This document shows positions 61,728-64,000 of a stretch of DNA of 64,000 nt, in pieces (within the stretch, counting starts at the first letter, position 1; each line of letters opens with the position of its first letter). Under the pieces are notes generated by a model. That model ran no database searches, was not told the DNA's origin, and saw only the letters and a list, made by a program, of their open reading frames with translations. The stretch lies in NCBI GenBank assembly GCA_000514715.1, contig AZWL01000016.1, forward strand, positions 1-64,000. The letters are read 5' to 3'. Source of the DNA: Streptomyces sp. CNH099 (GTDB lineage Bacteria > Actinomycetota > Actinomycetes > Streptomycetales > Streptomycetaceae). The translations under genes and the position numbers were made by a program.

Positions 61728-61757
61728 GCCGGGCCGGGACGCGGGTCCCGGCCCGGC
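61728..61757. terminator. bidirectional terminator between convergent genes
   Basis: A perfect 13-bp stem (arms 61728-61740 and 61745-61757, GCGG loop) midway in the 64-bp gap between the convergent phospholipase-like and PucR genes. It probably serves both. Confidence 0.75.
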
Positions 61758-61772
61758 TCCGGCTACGCCTTT

Positions 61773-63560
61773 CTATGCCTTGAGGGCCAGCCACAGCTCC
61801 ATCCGCGTGTCCGGGTCGTCCAGCGACCGCCCGAGGATCTCCTCGACCCGGCGCATCCGGTACCGCAGGGTGTGCCGGTGCACGCCGAGGTCGGCCGCCG
61901 CCGCGTCCCACTGGCCGTGCCGCGACAGCCACGCCCGCAGCGAGGCGACGAGGTCGCCGCGGCCCCGCTCGTCGTGCTCGCGCAGAGCGCGCAGCGTGCC
62001 GTCCGCGAACGCCTGCACCGCGTCGTCCGCCAGCAGGTCCATCACCGACCCGGCCGTCACGTCCTCGTGCTCCACCAGCACCCGCCCGCGCCGGCGCGCC
62101 ACCGACAGCGCCTGCTCCGCCTGCTTGTACGCCACCGTCACCACCGCCGGCCCGGCCGGCGCCGACACTCCGGCGACCAGCGGCAGCGCCTCCCGCCCCG
62201 CGCCGGACCCGCGCGCCTGCCCCACCGCGCCCGGGTGCGCCGCCTCGACGCGCGCGGCGTGCTGCGCCGCCGCCTCCGCGACCGCGCCGCCGTCCGTGGC
62301 CAGGACGACGAGCCGCCCGGCGTCGGGCACCGCGAGGAACGACTCGCCGGACCCCGCCGCCGCGGCGTCGAGCGCGTCGGCCAGCTCCCCCAGCGCCTCC
62401 GGCAGCGGCTCCGGGTCCCCGTCCCCCGCCGGCGCGACCGGGGCGACCGGCGCGGCGGCCTCGACGACGAGGAGCCGTACGGGGGCGTCCAGCAGCCCGC
62501 CGTAGAGCGGGCCGGCGACGGACCGCGCGTGGTCGGGCTGGCCGGCGAGCAGCAGCCGCAGCACCGCGGTGCCGAGGCGCTGCTCGGCGGCGGAGAAGGC
62601 GCTGGAGCGCTCGGTGACGAGGGTGAGCAGGGAGACGGCGGCGTGCACGGCGTAGCGCTCTGCGGGGGTGAGCCGGCCGCCGGTCCCGACGGCGAGGACG
62701 CCGCGGCAGTGCCGCCCGGAGCCGAGGGACTGCAGCTCGACGCGGTCCTCCCCGGCGTCCGGGCCGTCGGCGGTGACCCCGGATTCCGCGGCCCTGGGCT
62801 CCGCGGCCGCGGGTCCCGCGGCCCCGTCCGCCGTGCCCCCGTCCGCCGTGGCCCCGGCTCCCGGGACCCCCGCGGCCCCCGCCGCCGGGTCCTCCACCGG
62901 CCCCTCCGCGCCCTCGGGCCGTACCCCCGCCACCACCGCGCTCGCCGGCGCCGACCGCCGCCGCAGCCGCGCCACGTCGCCCTTCAGCGCCTCCGCCCAC
63001 ACCGCAGCCCGCCCCGGCGACACGGCAAGGACCTCTCCCGTCGTGTCGTACAGCGCCGCCCACCCGCGCACGTGCGCCGCGAGCCGGGCGACGACGGTCG
63101 CCGGGCCGTCCGCGCCGAGCGCCGCCCGGGTCAGGTCCCGCTGCGCCTCGAAGCCGCGGGTCAGCGCCCGGTACTGGTCGGCGGCGATGGCCGCGGAGAC
63201 CGCCTTGGAGATGGCGATGAACGGCGTCTTCCGCGGCACTTCCAGGAGCGGCACCCGCGCCTCCCGGGCCGCCGTGAGCAGCGCCTCCGGCACGGTGTCG
63301 AAGTTCACGCCGACCCCGAAGCCCACCCCGACCACGCCGGCGTCCGCCAGCCGCCGCACGTAGCGGTGCATGGCGTCGGCGTCGTCGACGTCGAGCTTCA
63401 GCGCGGTGGTCAGGATCAGCTCGCCGCCTTCGAGGTACGGCACGGGGTCTCTCAGCTCGCTGGTCTGTGCCCAGCGCACGTCCGCGCCCAGTTCGTCGGC
63501 TCCGGTGAGGACGGAGAGCTTGAGGGCGGGATGGCGGACGAGTGAGGCGAGCGTGGGCAT
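61773..63560 (-). CDS. PucR family transcriptional regulator
   Basis: A 595-aa regulator. N-terminal PucR sensor domain (residues ~1-125: LKLSVLTGADELGADVRWAQTSEL, YLEGGELILTT, VVGVGFGVGV), a central GGDEF-like region with a long Ala/Gly/Pro/Asp-rich insert (~225-285), and a C-terminal HTH_30 (LRAWLSRHGQWDAAAADLGVHRHTLRYRMRRVEEILGRSLDDPDTRMEL). Family members control purine, amine or GABA catabolism. ATG 63560 with GAAGGTGCC upstream. Its target may be genes further right, since the left neighbour is convergent. Confidence 0.92.
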   Translation of the reverse strand: MPTLASLVRHPALKLSVLTGADELGADVRWAQTSELRDPVPYLEGGELILTTALKLDVDDADAMHRYVRRLADAGVVGVGFGVGVNFDTVPEALLTAAREARVPLLEVPRKTPFIAISKAVSAAIAADQYRALTRGFEAQRDLTRAALGADGPATVVARLAAHVRGWAALYDTTGEVLAVSPGRAAVWAEALKGDVARLRRRSAPASAVVAGVRPEGAEGPVEDPAAGAAGVPGAGATADGGTADGAAGPAAAEPRAAESGVTADGPDAGEDRVELQSLGSGRHCRGVLAVGTGGRLTPAERYAVHAAVSLLTLVTERSSAFSAAEQRLGTAVLRLLLAGQPDHARSVAGPLYGGLLDAPVRLLVVEAAAPVAPVAPAGDGDPEPLPEALGELADALDAAAAGSGESFLAVPDAGRLVVLATDGGAVAEAAAQHAARVEAAHPGAVGQARGSGAGREALPLVAGVSAPAGPAVVTVAYKQAEQALSVARRRGRVLVEHEDVTAGSVMDLLADDAVQAFADGTLRALREHDERGRGDLVASLRAWLSRHGQWDAAAADLGVHRHTLRYRMRRVEEILGRSLDDPDTRMELWLALKA

Positions 63561-63828
63561 GGCACCTTCTGGCTGGTGCAGCGGCCCGCGGGCCGCTGTG
63601 CTGGTTCATGACTGTCTGCGCGATCGCCCCGGCCGGGCCGGAACGCACGCGTCCGACCCTGGCCGTCCCCCGTCCGACCCCGACCGGCATCCGTCCGGGA
63701 CCCGTCCGGGATCCGACGATCCACACCGCCCTCCGACCGCCGCGGAGGTCTCCGACCGCTTTCAGACTGTGGCTGTCGCCGCACCGTTCCTTACGACGCT
63801 CCGTATGAACGGCTCCGCCCATTGTGCC

Positions 63829-64000
63829 TCAGTGGTGCAAGTCGACGAGCACGGGCGGCGTCCGCTCGCCGCCCACGGTCGTCACGGACAGCACCGCGTG
63901 CCCGGGCGGCAGCGTGTTCGCCAGCTCCGAGGCCGACCAGCGCTCCCGCTCCACGGTGCGCACCGTCACCGAGCGGCTCATGGCTTTCGTACCCGTGAAG
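63829..64000 (-). CDS. partial or very short protein at right edge
   Basis: The frame ending at TGA 63829-63831 is open to the window edge (57 codons), with an internal ATG at 63981 that would give 50 aa (MSRSVTVRTVERERWSASEL, ending PPVLVDLHH). Third codon positions are almost all G/C, so it is coding. No ribosome site precedes the ATG, so either it is the C-terminus of a larger gene beyond 64000 or a small gene with a weak start. No family recognised. Confidence 0.6.
   Translation of the reverse strand, partial: FTGTKAMSRSVTVRTVERERWSASELANTLPPGHAVLSVTTVGGERTPPVLVDLHH

Overview
The window is a high-GC actinobacterial chromosome segment, most like Streptomyces or a close relative in Streptomycetaceae. 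The grounds are the 16S rRNA 5' end and its leader, near-exclusive G/C at third codon positions, frequent GTG starts, and the gene order dapB..dapA-RNase J, rpsO-pnp and rimP-nusA-ylxR-infB-ylxP-rbfA-truB. No CRISPR array, tRNA gene, insertion sequence, prophage or plasmid origin was seen. Everything was read by eye; no database search was run.

Layout. 1-498: 5' end of a 16S rRNA gene (minus strand, running off the left edge) and its promoter/leader. 499-10364, mostly minus: RNase J, dapA, a small divergent pair (membrane protein, PH-domain protein), a TPR-like membrane protein, dapB, an M16 protease, pnp and rpsO. thyX, which usually sits beside dapA in actinobacteria, is absent here. 10573-11091: secreted M23 peptidase. 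11586-20609: four consecutive plus-strand genes with one architecture (kinase fold, one membrane segment, PQQ-type beta-propeller). The first two have lost every kinase catalytic residue and the last two keep them all. 20807-24955: a 1382-aa proline/alanine-rich protein ending in a ParA/MinD-type ATPase (EspI-like). By my recollection of the S. coelicolor map this interval there holds the ESX type VII secretion locus and bldB; no EsxA/B, EccC or EccD gene is present here. 25309-31483: a complete peptide/nickel-type ABC importer operon (binding protein, two permeases, two ATPases).

31531-44752 (minus): an Excalibur protein, ribF, a 1385-aa trypsin-STAND NTPase-repeat protein, then the conserved translation cluster truB, rbfA, ylxP, infB, ylxR, nusA, rimP. 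44856-46999 (plus): a lipoprotein, a DUF4439 ferritin-like protein and an aminoglycoside-phosphotransferase-fold protein with altered metal ligands. 47022-55393 (minus): proS, two GNAT proteins, and ispG, an RseP-like site-2 protease and dxr (two MEP-pathway enzymes flanking the protease), then a TauE/SafE exporter. 55534-56325: an ArsR-SRPBCC fusion regulator with an inverted-repeat operator inside its own promoter. 56374-63560: an acyl-CoA dehydrogenase, an aldehyde dehydrogenase, a secreted phospholipase-D-like protein with a TTA codon at position 4, and a PucR regulator. A partial gene lies at the right edge.

Functionally the window joins RNA processing and translation (RNase J, PNPase, S15, IF-2, NusA, RbfA, TruB, RimP, ProRS), lysine/cell-wall precursor synthesis (DapA, DapB), isoprenoid synthesis (Dxr, IspG) and flavin synthesis (RibF) with envelope sensing and transport. 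The most unusual parts are the tandem live/dead kinase-propeller cluster, whose four proteins all carry a Tat-like double arginine before the membrane segment, and the trypsin-STAND protein.
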